NCBI RefSeq assembly: GCF_902459465.1
Contig: NC_047073.1
Coordinates: forward strand, 3,038,001 to 3,102,000
Direction: 5' to 3'
DNA from: Asterias rubens
Lineage: Eukaryota > Echinodermata > Asteroidea > Forcipulatida > Asteriidae
Length of the DNA: 64,000 bases
In this document: in pieces, positions 1 to 10,857 of the stretch
Layout: each line of letters starts with the position of its first letter
Numbering within the stretch: the first letter of the stretch is position 1
Made by a program: the position numbers and the translations under genes
The notes under the pieces: model-generated
The model's database searches: none
What the model was told of the DNA's origin: nothing
Seen by the model: the letters and a program-made list of their open reading frames with translations, nothing else

Positions 1-287
1 AACTTGTTTTTCTCTCTCCCTCTCTCACTTTTCCAGATTCCCCGAAGTTGAGAGTCTGGACAAAGTGGTTTCGTGCCTTTTCAAAGGCTTTTGCATTTTG
101 TCCGTCTCTCTCGTTCCAAATTCGTCGAAATATCTCTCCACTTGAAGTGTGTACATAAAACCCACACTCCGTTTTTTGACCAGATTGAGCAGCCTGCATA
201 ACCGGTAATAATTACCGGTCTAGATGCTTACAGAAACGTCTGCAAGCAAGTCCCTGCTTTCTCTCGACCGTTCTAGTCTTCCTACTT

Positions 288-606
288 AAAGGCACCGGAC
301 ACCTTTGGTAATTGTCAAAGACAAGTATTCTCACTTTGGTGTATTAACAAACTTGCATGTAATAACAAAGCTGTGAAAATTTAGACTAAAATTGTCATCG
401 AATCTGCGGGAGAATAATGAAAGAAAAATGCCTTGAAAAGGCTTCAGGTCTGTAATAATTATTTGAGTGAGAGATTACCTCTTTCTCAAAAACTACGTTA
501 TTTCAGAGGGAGCCGTTTCTCAAACGTACCGTCTACAACTCTCTATTGCCCGTTTACAAGTAAATTTTATGCCAACGATTATTTTGAGTGATTAACAATA
601 CTGTCA
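288..606. repeat. Family A foldback repeat copy (in intron of partial P4HTM-like gene)
   Basis: Begins TTAAAGGCACCGGACACC and runs through the diagnostic family A blocks: gtcaaagacaagtattctcac, a TGAAAGAAAAA block, gagggagccgtttctca, and ttattttgagtgattaac. It is degenerate. Bases 1-287 hold a pyrimidine-rich tract (10-35) and otherwise nothing recognised. Confidence 0.75.
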
Positions 607-937
607 CATTTCCTTGAATTTATACACGGAAATGGTTTGCTCTTAACAGATTGGATATGTTATTGTCACCTTCGTTGTTTGGCTTCGTAAACCGTTCGGC
701 TTTTAAGATTTGCCAAAACAAACTAAAGCTTTCTTCTGTTAAAATTGTTCGTAAGGCTTCGATTAAAAACAATTATAAAGCATTTATAAAGTGAGCTAAA
801 CAGTTTTTGCTCGAAGTAATTATCAATTTCGAAGTAAATGCCACAACATAAGAAAGAAAGAAAAAGAAAGGAAACAAAAAACATTTGAAAGGAAAGTAAA
901 AACATGCTAATAAAGAAACTAGGTAGAGAGTGCTTAC

Positions 938-1036
938 CGCAACGGGGTCCAGCTGGTATAGCTTCAAATTCTCCTGCACAACGTCGTTTGGTTGCACACG
1001 TTGCACGACGGACATCATGATAAAAAGCGCCAACAT
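938..1036 (-). CDS. First coding exon of a second P4HTM-like prolyl 4-hydroxylase gene (partial, continues left of window)
   Basis: A 33-codon reading frame starts with a hydrophobic stretch (MLALFIMMSVV, a likely signal or anchor segment) and ends YQLDPVA at a consensus donor (GTAAGC). The complete P4HTM-like gene at 10858-21382 has a first exon with the same design: hydrophobic N-terminus, acidic middle, ending FQLDPVK at a phase-0 donor. I infer a tandem paralogue on the same strand whose exons 2 onward lie beyond base 1. No other exon of it was recognised in bases 1-937, which would be its intron 1. An upstream in-frame ATG at 1087 would add 17 residues. The exon is short, so the call rests on the shared QLDPV ending and phase. 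Confidence 0.55.
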
Positions 1037-2483
1037 TCGGCACACTTCTTGTCTCGATGGTATTCGAACGGAGAGTTTCAATTCCATCCTTTCCCGTCAG
1101 TAAAGTTAATCCCGGGGTCTATGGGGGAGATTGCAGGGAGGTTTTCAACCGTTCAACCGTCGTCACGAAGTCATCCTCATTCAAACAAACTCAGTGCACT
1201 GGCTTATTCCTATGTAACGTTCCGGTATTTATACGCACAAATTGATCACCGATGATCTAGTAATGTTTGGGTAGACTTGTTTGACTTGGCCGCGACGTTT
1301 CATCCACGTGACAGCTCACCGTGAGTTGGCGCGCTCTCTCTGTCTCTCACTGCGTCTTTGTTGTAAACCAGAAAGATACCTGTGTGTATGATGATCAGTC
1401 GCCAGCTATCATTAGCGCGTCTTCAGTTTAACGGATCTAAAATGTCACGTTTTACTTCTCTCCCCGGTCGCTGGTGCCACTGCCCTTCGGGATATGCTAA
1501 AATAAAAGAAGGAAACACACGATGAATTATTCCCCCTGGTACTCACACTGCTCGTGTTTCACTTGATGGAGTTACCCACACGCGGTGGACTGATAAACAG
1601 CTCCATTCGTGGGGATAAACCACAGCTCTCCGCAGTGTCGGAGAGACGGCTACGATGACTTGGGTAACAAATCGGCAACACGAAGCCGTTTTTTTTCTTC
1701 AAATAACACACTTGCACGCGGTTATTTACCATTGGCTGTATATATAATATAGGTATCGGTGTGTGCGGAATTCAAAAGAAGAAGTGGTTGTATTTGGACG
1801 TTTGTCGGGTACAATTGCACTAGAGCGATGCCCGCACAATGAACATCGCTCAGGCGTTTACAATTACATTGTACACCCATTAAACTACAATTTGATCGAC
1901 TGTTACATACAAGAAACAAACAGTAATACGGGTAACTGCCAGGCATGTCAGACTGAATACAACTGGGCAGCATTTCGCTCGCAGAAGTGACTCTGACTCT
2001 GCACAGTTTTCTCTTGATGGATCTTGACGTACACATTTTTCTTTAAATATTCCTCTTTTTTTTGCCGAGCCGAGAAAAATAGCCGAGGGGAGTGTCCGAT
2101 ATTCCTCATTAGATAGACCGTTATTTATAGGACTCAGGTGTCCAAAGGAAAAATACAGTTGGGGGCGATTGCTGGATCAGAAGTTAAAATTACCTTGAAA
2201 TTGGTTTTTCTGACAACCAAAAGTGAAATGTAGGCCTTTTTCATGAATATAGCCGTCTATAGATTGAGCATGACAGTTACTTAAAGTGTGTGTTGAAATT
2301 AAGATGACAACTTTGTAATGACGTGTTGCTTATTCGGGGTGGGAAACAACGTGACTATTAAAGGCTTGCGTGTGAGGACTATTTCACACGTACAATCATC
2401 ACAGAGCGTGTATTTTTGTTTTGTTTTAAACATGGCACTGGACACGTTTTGTAATTACTCGCAACTATGCAAAATAAAACGTC

Positions 2484-2700
2484 CTTGGTCACGAGCAATG
2501 GAGAGATGTTGATAGTATAAAACATTGTGAGAAACAGCTCCCTCTAAAGTTATAATTTCTCACTCACAATGTGCAATTAGGGTGTTGTTTCTTTTAATAT
2601 TTTCTTGCAACTTCGAGGACACAAAATTGAGCCCAAATTTTCACAGCTTTGTTACTATTTTATTCACATATTGGGATACTGGTCTTTGACAATATTAACT
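2484..2700. repeat. Family A repeat, partial copy
   Basis: Contains the blocks ggtcacgagcaatggagag, gtataaaacattgtgagaaac, agctccctctaaag, gcaacttcgaggac and ggatactggtctttgacaat in family order. Both terminal segments are missing or diverged. Confidence 0.7.
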
Positions 2701-3773
2701 CACATGAAACCATGTTTTGCTACGTAAAAAAACCTGTTAATAGATTATTGATGCTACTGTTTTTGACGAAACGTCGACTTGGCAGTACGTGCGATGTTTG
2801 TAGACTATGACGCTTTACATGTTAGCTATTGATTAATGATGTAATTGTTTCGGGTAGGCGCGTACCACGTTGTAATCTGCTTAAGGTTGAAGGTGACGCT
2901 TCGTCTGAACAGCAGTGTATGTTCTTGACGTTTCAACTAGAGTGTGCTCTAGTCGTCATCGGGGGACAGCTGAAAAGCACTTGTCCGTATCCAGATTGTC
3001 CCGGCCCTACCTATTCACAGATTCTCGTCTCATACAACAGTCTCCATTTCGGGGTTTCCCTTTTGCATTTAAATCACATAAAAATACTCACATAAAAAAA
3101 AGTGCTGAGTATACAGTGCTAACACACATCGGTGTATGGGTAAAACAAAATTAATATTCTTTATCCCTGATGCAAAAATTTAACATCTCTTATATCGAAA
3201 ATGTTGAATCGTCTAAAGGCAATCTTGTGAAAACTGCAGCCAGAGAGATGCAGTTGGTAGGCCTACAGTTTTTACCTCGCTAAACGTGGATGGGTTCGAG
3301 GTCCTTTGATGAAAACACCGCGACACTATTTTAACAAGTCGAGTCTGTGTTTAGCTGAAACCTTCACAGGTGACTTTTATTGCATCTTTATTGATAATTT
3401 GGTCTATAACGATGACCTACCCTAAAGTGCAAGTCACTCGTGGAGGGCCACCGATTTCATTACCACTGCCCAAACAGCGTACAATTCAATTGAGCCGCTC
3501 AAGCAGATCGATTTTCTGCTAAAGGAAAAAATAAGGAAACCAGTAACAGATGGTACATGTGACATGGTATTTTGGTTGTTTCCCTTTTCAAGTAAGCACA
3601 CTTTCGTTGTTCGTATAGCTACTTTGGAGGCTCTTGACTATAAGCTAAACACTAGACTGCAAAGAATGGTTGCTAAAAATTACACCATGAATGTTTTCAC
3701 ATAGATGCAAAAAAAAAAAAAAAAAAAAGTTACACAGCAGGGTGTTCAAATAATGTATGTTACATTTGAGGTG

Positions 3774-4150
3774 TTAAAGGGAAGGTACACGTTTGGTAAT
3801 TAGTCAAGAATTTGTTTAACATAAAACCTTACTTGGTAACGAGTAATGGGGAGAGGTTGATAGTATACAACATTGTGAGAAACGACTCCCTCTGAAGTAA
3901 CGTAGTTATTAAAAAAGAGGTAATTTCTCACTAAAATAATAAAAGACTTCTATGGCTAGAAGTCTTTTATTCCTATCTGAAAGCACACAAATTCGTCCAA
4001 CAAGGGTGTTTTTTCTTTCATCATTTTCTCGCAACTTCGATGACCAATTGATCTCAAATTTTCACAGGATTGTTATTTTATGCTTATGATGGGATACACC
4101 AAGGAGGACACTGGTCTTTGGCAATTACCAAACGCGTACCTTCCCTTTAA
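3774..4150. repeat. Family A foldback repeat, complete copy with near-perfect terminal inverted repeats
   Basis: A 377-bp element starts TTAAAGGGAAGGTACACG and ends CGCGTACCTTCCCTTTAA, so the ends are inverted copies bounded by TTAA. The centre holds a second hairpin around 3938-3972 (aaaagacttct / agaagtctttt). No coding capacity. TTAA at both ends is what a TTAA-targeting (piggyBac-like) non-autonomous element would leave. That assignment is inference. A close sister copy sits at 38207-38583. Confidence 0.85.
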
Positions 4151-5204
4151 GACCCATGGCGTCAACTTTTACACCCCGGTTTGTACAGTGCAGGTTAATG
4201 TTGCATCATATTGAGATTGGCCTGGTTTTGTAATTTTCAAATTCCTTTGGACTTTAATGCCTTCAAATTAATCATTGCACTGACACGATGTGAGCAAATT
4301 TGATCAATATCATGTCATTTAATTATATTTGCCAGGGCCCCCACATCAAGATAATTCAATAAATAACACAAAGCCTTTCAAAGTTTCTTATAATGACACG
4401 TTGAAGTGCAAGATAGGTTCAGCAAGTTCTAAATTTCAAGTTTCAATGTTCTGTGGTCAGATAATTGTCGCTGTTAAATGAAGCGTCATCGATTTTTTCA
4501 TCGTTGTGCTGATTTTTAGGTCAAGCTAATAAAAAGATACTACGGAAGCTACCTTGAAAGTTCCAACTGAAAACACAGTTTACAATTCTCAAAGAAATGG
4601 GAAATAACTGTCTTTGTATTTTTATCAAGAACGTCGAATCCATCCACCCAATAGACTTGTGGACAAGTCGTTCATGGTCCAACGCGGTGAGATAATGTAG
4701 TATTGGCGGTGCTCTCGCGAGATCACTGCTCTCGCGTGAACTGCTGGTTGCCCGACTTCTACGGGGGCCAGCAGTCTCGCGAGAATACCGCGGGAATCGC
4801 GGGGAATGTCGGAACGCTATCACCGCGACAGACATTTAACGACTTGTACACAAGTCTATCCATCCAACGGCATCTCTGGTGCACTGTAAACCACCAAGGG
4901 ACATTACGGAAATCTGAATATCCAGTGGTCGCCTGTCGAAGATTCAAATTTGTCGACATTGATTTTGAACAACGAGTGCACTTCAAATGTAATAATTTCG
5001 CAAGGTGCTAACAACCATGACCATCTTTATAACAAGGAGGCTGACTCACTGATTTACAGTTTTTCGGGGTCACTTCTTAAGCATGGCCCTTCTTTTTAAT
5101 AGATTTTTGTTTCGAGTATGAGACCGATTTCTGTAGCACATTGTGAGTGTTTGGTGCGACGCGTTCAGTAGCCACTTCTATACAAAACACTGGGGCAAAA
5201 ACCC

Positions 5205-5302
5205 TTATAATAGCCGTTTCTCACAATGTTTTATACTATCAACCTCTCCCAAGGTATGCTAGTAATTATTTTGAGTAATAACCAATGTCCACTGCCTTTA
5301 AT
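5205..5302. repeat. Family A repeat, terminal fragment
   Basis: Only one end is present: gccgtttctcacaatgtttt, atactatcaacctctccc, then attattttgagtaataacc and cactgccttta. Confidence 0.7.
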
Positions 5303-6328
5303 TGGAATGTTGTAATCTTAACTCAATTAACAATGAATGAAAGTTGAATATGGGCTGTCGTGGAAATAAACAACCTAAACAACATAACAAGTGAAGATAC
5401 CCTAAATGTTCTGGAGATAAGAAGCAAAATCCCGCTGTAATAAACAGGACTGTTAATCTTATGTCACATTCCTCGATGTCTGCCAAATCTCCCCGACCTT
5501 CCAAAAGAATGAGGGGAAAAAAAGGGTCCAAGTAATGCACTATGCAAATACTTCTCGATAGAGAGTCACTTCACCGCCATTTATTTCAATGTTTCTGAGA
5601 CTATTGCACTCAGCGAGTGAGAGTGTGGCCACTTCTCAGGTTCAAGATGTTGCTCAAACATCCGCGCTCTTTTTTTGTAGGACACCCCCCCCCCCGTGTC
5701 ATTATGATCAAGAGTAAAAAAGTCTGTGCCCTGACACGCCATTAAATCACGCTTATTGTACCCTACAAAAATCCTTCTTCATGGAAAGCAAACTTTGGTA
5801 TGCAAAACCATACAATCTTGACAATAATGGGCAAAACTGATTGGGTAAAGGCACGGGAGAAATACAGGCCGGGGAAAACAGCGTGGTTTGATCGCAGCCA
5901 AAGTAAGACAAATTTTTAGGACACCTAGAGTTTACTGCAGTGACTTGTGGCCTGGTTCAAGAAGACCATAGCAAAAAATACCTACGTCCTTTCTGATAAT
6001 AGGCCCCTATCATATTATTGAAGATGACACTTAAACGTTTCAGACATTTGCAATGATCTTCTGCTGACTTTGGTAAATGGTATACATTGTTGCCAAACCT
6101 GCCTTGGTCAACTTCGCGCCAAACTGTGATAAATCAACGTGGGTTTTTATTTATTAATTCACCAATTCCGTGTGAGGACTTTTTAAAACTTAAAAGCATC
6201 ATAAATAAATACAGCTCTTGGGTTCATGTCGAATCAAATCCAGTGATCGCTTTTCATTAAAAAAAACTTCAACATTTAGTCGGGCTCAGGGCGACAATCA
6301 ACACGCATGCAACCGTAAATCTCTACGC

Positions 6329-6744
6329 CGCAGTACAGAGCCACCACTCCGTTTAACGGCCCGGCATTATGCATAAAGTGTAACATCCATGTCCAATTTC
6401 TTGAGTATACGATGGGTAATATGCGTCAAGTGCCCGCCCCTACCCAATCCGCGTTCCCGTGGGTCAGCTTGAGCCGTTCCGTCAAAAAGACCCACGTGAC
6501 CAGTTACTAGAAGCCATCTTGAACTGAGTGAAGTGTTTATGACTGCACTTAAAGGGTCGAATACACCACAGAAAGAATCTGGGGCCACTGTTTTGGACAG
6601 CCTGTTCTCAGATCCGTTTACCTTTTCGTAGAAACTGCACAGGTTTGCGGTAATGACAATCTCTAATGAGTTGGCAGGGGTGGTTCTGAAAAGAACCATT
6701 GATTTCAACCCGACGTTAAACGGAGTGGTGGCTCCGTACGGCGG
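6329..6744. mobile_element. Small element with ~30-bp terminal inverted repeats carrying a histone-type stem-loop
   Basis: The segment GAGCCACCACTCCGTTTAAC near 6340 reappears inverted as GTTAAACGGAGTGGTGGCTC near 6715, with further flanking matches (cgccg..tac / gta..cggcg). The two inverted ends bracket about 415 bp with no convincing protein. Family A sequence directly abuts the right end, as if this element had joined or inserted into a family A copy. No target-site duplication could be fixed by eye. The superfamily is unknown. Confidence 0.6.
6682..6697 (-). promoter_or_regulatory. Histone-mRNA-type 3' stem-loop (orphan, inside the inverted-repeat element)
   Basis: On the minus strand the 16 bases read GGTTCTTTTCAGAACC: a perfect six-base-pair stem with loop TTTC, followed by ACCACCCC. 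This fits the consensus of the stem-loop that ends metazoan replication-dependent histone mRNAs (GGYYCT-TTTC-AGRRCC). No histone coding frame lies upstream on that strand, and I did not recognise the purine-rich downstream element bound by U7. It may be a captured or decayed histone 3' end, or coincidence. Confidence 0.45.
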
Positions 6745-6882
6745 TGTCTTTTCTTTCGTTATTATCTCCCAACTTCGACGACCAATTGAGCTCAAATTTT
6801 CACAGGTATGTTAATTTATGCATATGTTGAGATACTCCAAGTGAGAAGACTGGCCTTTGACAATCCTCATCGCGCATTTATT
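6745..6882. repeat. Family A repeat, one arm
   Basis: Contains tcttttctttcgttattatc, tcgacgaccaattgagctc, aaattttcacagg and gagaagactggcctttgac in family order. The other arm is absent, apparently because of the element at 6329-6744. Confidence 0.7.
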
Positions 6883-8516
6883 TTAAAACTAGCAGACATA
6901 ACTAATTTTATTTTGCATTCGTGCCTGCACAAAGACATACCAGATAGCTATTTCAACCTCAGTACACGTGACACGCAGACGATACGTGATATCACCATGG
7001 GGCTAATAGAGCGAGGTTTCCCTTGTACTTTCTAAAGAATTACAGTCTATTTACCGCCCTTTTTCGGAAAGCATTGCGAGCTGGAATTCTTCTACAGCCA
7101 CTCGTCACCTATAGCCACTCAATATTGACTTATCCAACTAGCTTTACGGCGTCCGCTCCCGCTGTCGTTTAATTTGCACCATTCAATGTATCATTGACTC
7201 TCGTGCCTAGTGTTGCCTTTGCGCGGTAAGAGCAAAGACACGCAGAGATTTAAAAAAAAAAACCTAAACACACGTGGTTGCTGTAACTCAGTACCCTCCC
7301 CTCGCTGGAAGAATAGTTCAATATATCTCGTGCTTTTTCCTGGCGCTTTTTTATGTCCGTGTGTGGCGGGCGACAGAGCCTGATTTCCCCATAGATGTCT
7401 AATAATAACCGTCTGGCCTTCTGACAACTCGACCTTTAGCTAGAGTATTGTGTTCGGCCATACATGATGTATGCGTGTGCTGGCCCGCGCTATATAGCAG
7501 CAAGCACAACCAACAATGCACCGGTGGAATTATCTGTTGGTAATTAGGTTACCTGTAATTACCCGGTGGCAGACTCGTACCCAGGGAGATGACGTGTTAT
7601 TATTATATCAGAATCTGCAGGCGGTTAGGGAAAGTGTTGACATGAGAAGAGTGTTACACGTCCGGGTCAAAGTTTACTTTGAAACTTTCGGGTCCGAGTA
7701 CCGTTAGGCTTGACCCTTTTTTGGGTCATTATGAACCAGAATCTGTGTCAAAATGATCACACAATAAACTGACGCAGTCGAGTTAAAATCACACTTATTA
7801 TCATTTTCCGGGTCAGCATCGGACCTGGAATCCGGCTCAAAAAGTTGTGACCCGCGAGGTTGTACGGTAAAAATATAAAGTATAAACGATTTTTCATCTC
7901 TGACATACTTTTTTTAAATGATTACTCAGCCTGTTCTCTTCTCAAATACACTGCAACATTACATTCATGCATTGGTATCATAATAACACCATCAAATTAT
8001 GATGTGGATTGTTAACAATGACACGCAGGGTGTTTCCACACATTAAAATACCCACACCCTCAAAAGAATCACAGTTTTTTTAAGGTTTTTTTTTTTTAAA
8101 TAACTCAAATTTTACTTGTATATTATCACCTTGAAATAGTTGACAAGGTTCTGTGGCACAATTGCAACCAAACAATAAACCAGAAACACCGGGGCGAATC
8201 CCCTCTCTACAATAATACCCCGGCTTCCGAACGTAGCGTTCCCCGGATGCAAGATCTCGGAACGCGGAAATTCCGGACGATCAAAACGTTGTCAAAGATG
8301 TACGAAGCTCCACTGTAGGGTTGAAAACGCTTCGTAAAGGTGCCAGTCCCCAAAGGGATTGAATTCGATACACTTGATTGTTTATTGGCTGAATTCACCC
8401 TTTTGTTTGACCATGGCCCAGTATTTCGCAAACGGCTAAGAATTAATGAAATATTCCCTTCCTGAGAAACGTGACGTCTCAATATCACTCGCCGATATTC
8501 ACCCCATCGACTCTTT

Positions 8517-8853
8517 AGGGGCGTTGGACACTATTGATAATTACTCAAAATAATTGTTAGCATAAATACTAAACTTGGTAATGAGCAATAGAGAGCTGTT
8601 AATAGAATAACACGTTGTGATAAACGGCTCCCTCTCGGCCTATAGTAACATAGTTATTGAGAAAGAGATCATACTACTCAAATTATTAAAACAAGACGTG
8701 AACCCTTTTTTAGTCATCTGAATGCACACAAATTTGTGTGACAGAGGTGTTTTCCTTATGTTATTCTCTTGCAACTCCAATGACCAAACTTTCAGGGGAT
8801 TTTTTATTTTATGCATTATGTTTGGATACACCAAAGCGTCTAGTGCCTTTAAT
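8517..8853. repeat. Family A foldback repeat copy
   Basis: Starts ggcgttggacactattgata and ends at tctagtgccttta, with the central blocks gagcaatagagagctgtt, aaacggctccctct and gtgttttccttatgtta. Full length but degenerate. Confidence 0.75.
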
Positions 8854-10048
8854 GTTTTTTGGTGAAATACATGCCTTTGCAGATGTTACGTCGCTGCTTG
8901 CCACGGAATGCTGTTCTTCCATCATTTCTTTATTGCACATTATCCGTTGGTAAGCTTCCCAGTGGAATTAGAGACAGACATCTGGGCGTAGCTTGGGGCT
9001 TATATTTAGACCCAGTGGGACTTTGGGAGCTGCACTCTTAACACGTCCGGGTCATGATTCCGTGTCCCAAGGGGCTGGGCCAAATATTAAAAGCAATGAG
9101 AATGATCTAAACTGCGAATCAATCTTAATGACCAAGCAAAGTTTAACGTGATAATACAAAACTTAACAATATTGGCACTAAACAATATTGACAAATCATC
9201 TATATTATGAATCTTTTGTCAAATCGAGTTAGGTCAGAATGACCTATAGTTTGTGTAACCCGAAACTGTGTAAAACTGGCGAATAATCCAAATCAAACCC
9301 ACTTTGTTTAGTATTAAATATTATTTGTTTGCAGTTTTCTAAAAGCCAGACCCAGAGATGAGTACCCGAAATCGGGCTCAGACCATGCACGCTACTATCT
9401 TTAAAAACATCCACGTCAAAATCGAGGTGCACTGTCACAAAAAATGTCAAAACATTTTTGACAGCGGAAAAGCGGCCAGTATTTCCCCAATGCATGACAC
9501 ACAACATGGAGGCGTCAAGTACAACCCCACAGGGCTTTGGGGGGGGGGGGGGGGGGGGTTAAAGACGGGTGAGTTTTGAGCAGAGCATTCAGCCGATTTG
9601 GTTCAACAAAAGACATCAAATCAAACTTCCCTGGTTAGTTGAGGGGGAACGGCCAGCCTCGGAGGAAGGTCTGATAAATTTAGAAATTACTTCAAAGGGA
9701 TAAGTACAAACTATATTTCGTTTTTTTTTATTATAATTATTAAATCGTAAAAAATAAGGCAGTGATATGAAATTTAAAAAATCATATCAGATTTTGTTGG
9801 TAACTGAGTATTAATATACCAAAATGCATATCTGCTGAGTATAAAAGAATATTCAATTATCGGTTAAAAATATTTTCCTTCTGAATAAAAAAAAAACCCA
9901 GTGATAAAATGGTCAGGACGGCCACATGAAGAACTGTCTAATGTACTTAGAAAGTATATTTCAATCAGCACACATACACCATTCAAAAATCAATCGGAAT
10001 ATATCATAAAATATATATATAAAACAAAATTACACAAGAATTGATCAT

Positions 10049-10432
10049 AAAAGACACTGGACACTATTGGTAATTGTCAAAAACCAACATTCTCACTTGG
10101 TGGATCTCAACATATACATAAAATATCAAACCTGTGACAATTTGAGCTCAATTGGTCGTCGAAGTTGCGAGATAACAATGAAAGAAAAACACCTTTGTTA
10201 CACGAACTTGTGTGCTTTCAGATGTTGATTTCGAAATCTCAAATTCTAAATCCGAGGTCTCGAAATCAAATCCGTGGAAAGATACTTCTTTCTCAAAAAC
10301 TACGTTTCTTCAGAGGGAGCCGTTTCTCACAAAGTGTTATACTATCAGCAGCTCTCCATTACTTGTAACCAATTAATTTTTCATGCTAAAAATTATTTTG
10401 AGCAATTACAAATAGTGTCCACTGCCTTTAAA
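10049..10432. repeat. Family A foldback repeat copy just downstream of the P4HTM-like gene
   Basis: Starts aaaagacactggacactatt and ends gtgtccactgcctttaa. The internal palindrome around 10230-10275 (cgaaatctcaaattctaaat / gaggtctcgaaatc) is clear. It begins about 430 bp beyond the stop codon, so it may fall within or near the 3' UTR. Confidence 0.8.
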
Positions 10433-10857
10433 CTCTTCTAAACAAAAATAGTTTCATCTTACTATAGAAACAATATCACAGTTGCATATTATTGTAAGTC
10501 CTTTTTTATTTTAATTTTTTGTTTTACTTCTCATTTACCAAAATGGTAAAAAAAAAACAATTTTAAGTAAAAACAAATGCTTTCACATTTTAATTTGCAA
10601 CCGTCGTTATGTTTTTATATAGTATGCAAAAACAAATATTTTTTAAGAGGAGTTGAATTTTCAATTCAATTATGTTTGATTGGAAACTTCATTTACTTTT
10701 GTACCATTCACATGTCAAATGAACAGTTTTAAAATACAAATAAGTTTGCTTTCAATATAAAAATACCGTTTTAGCCAGTTACATATTTTTGTACACGATC
10801 TTCGTTAAGTTGAGACAATCATCCCAAAAGACTAATGTTTAATAAACAAACTGCTCT

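Larger units (their letters stand above)
1037..10857. other. Intergenic stretch without a recognised gene; repeats only
   Basis: About 9.8 kb between the partial first exon at 938-1036 and the 3' end of the P4HTM-like gene. I see family A repeats at 2484-2700, 3774-4150, 5205-5302, 6745-6882, 8517-8853 and 10049-10432, a small element with terminal inverted repeats at 6329-6744, poly-A at 3711-3728 and a G-tract near 9541-9559. The longest open frame (142 codons, minus, 6367-6795) runs across that element into a family A copy and resembles no protein. Any promoter of the left-hand gene would lie just right of 1036; no clear core motif was recognised. Confidence 0.6.

Noticed and set aside
6367-6795. 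142-codon minus-strand open frame
   Set aside because: It crosses the border between an inverted-repeat element and a family A repeat, so it is a chance frame.
9536-9560. Long G-tract (also C-tracts near 31485, 32575, 5685, 22801, 54440)
   Set aside because: Simple homopolymers; length is likely variable or affected by sequencing, no functional inference made.
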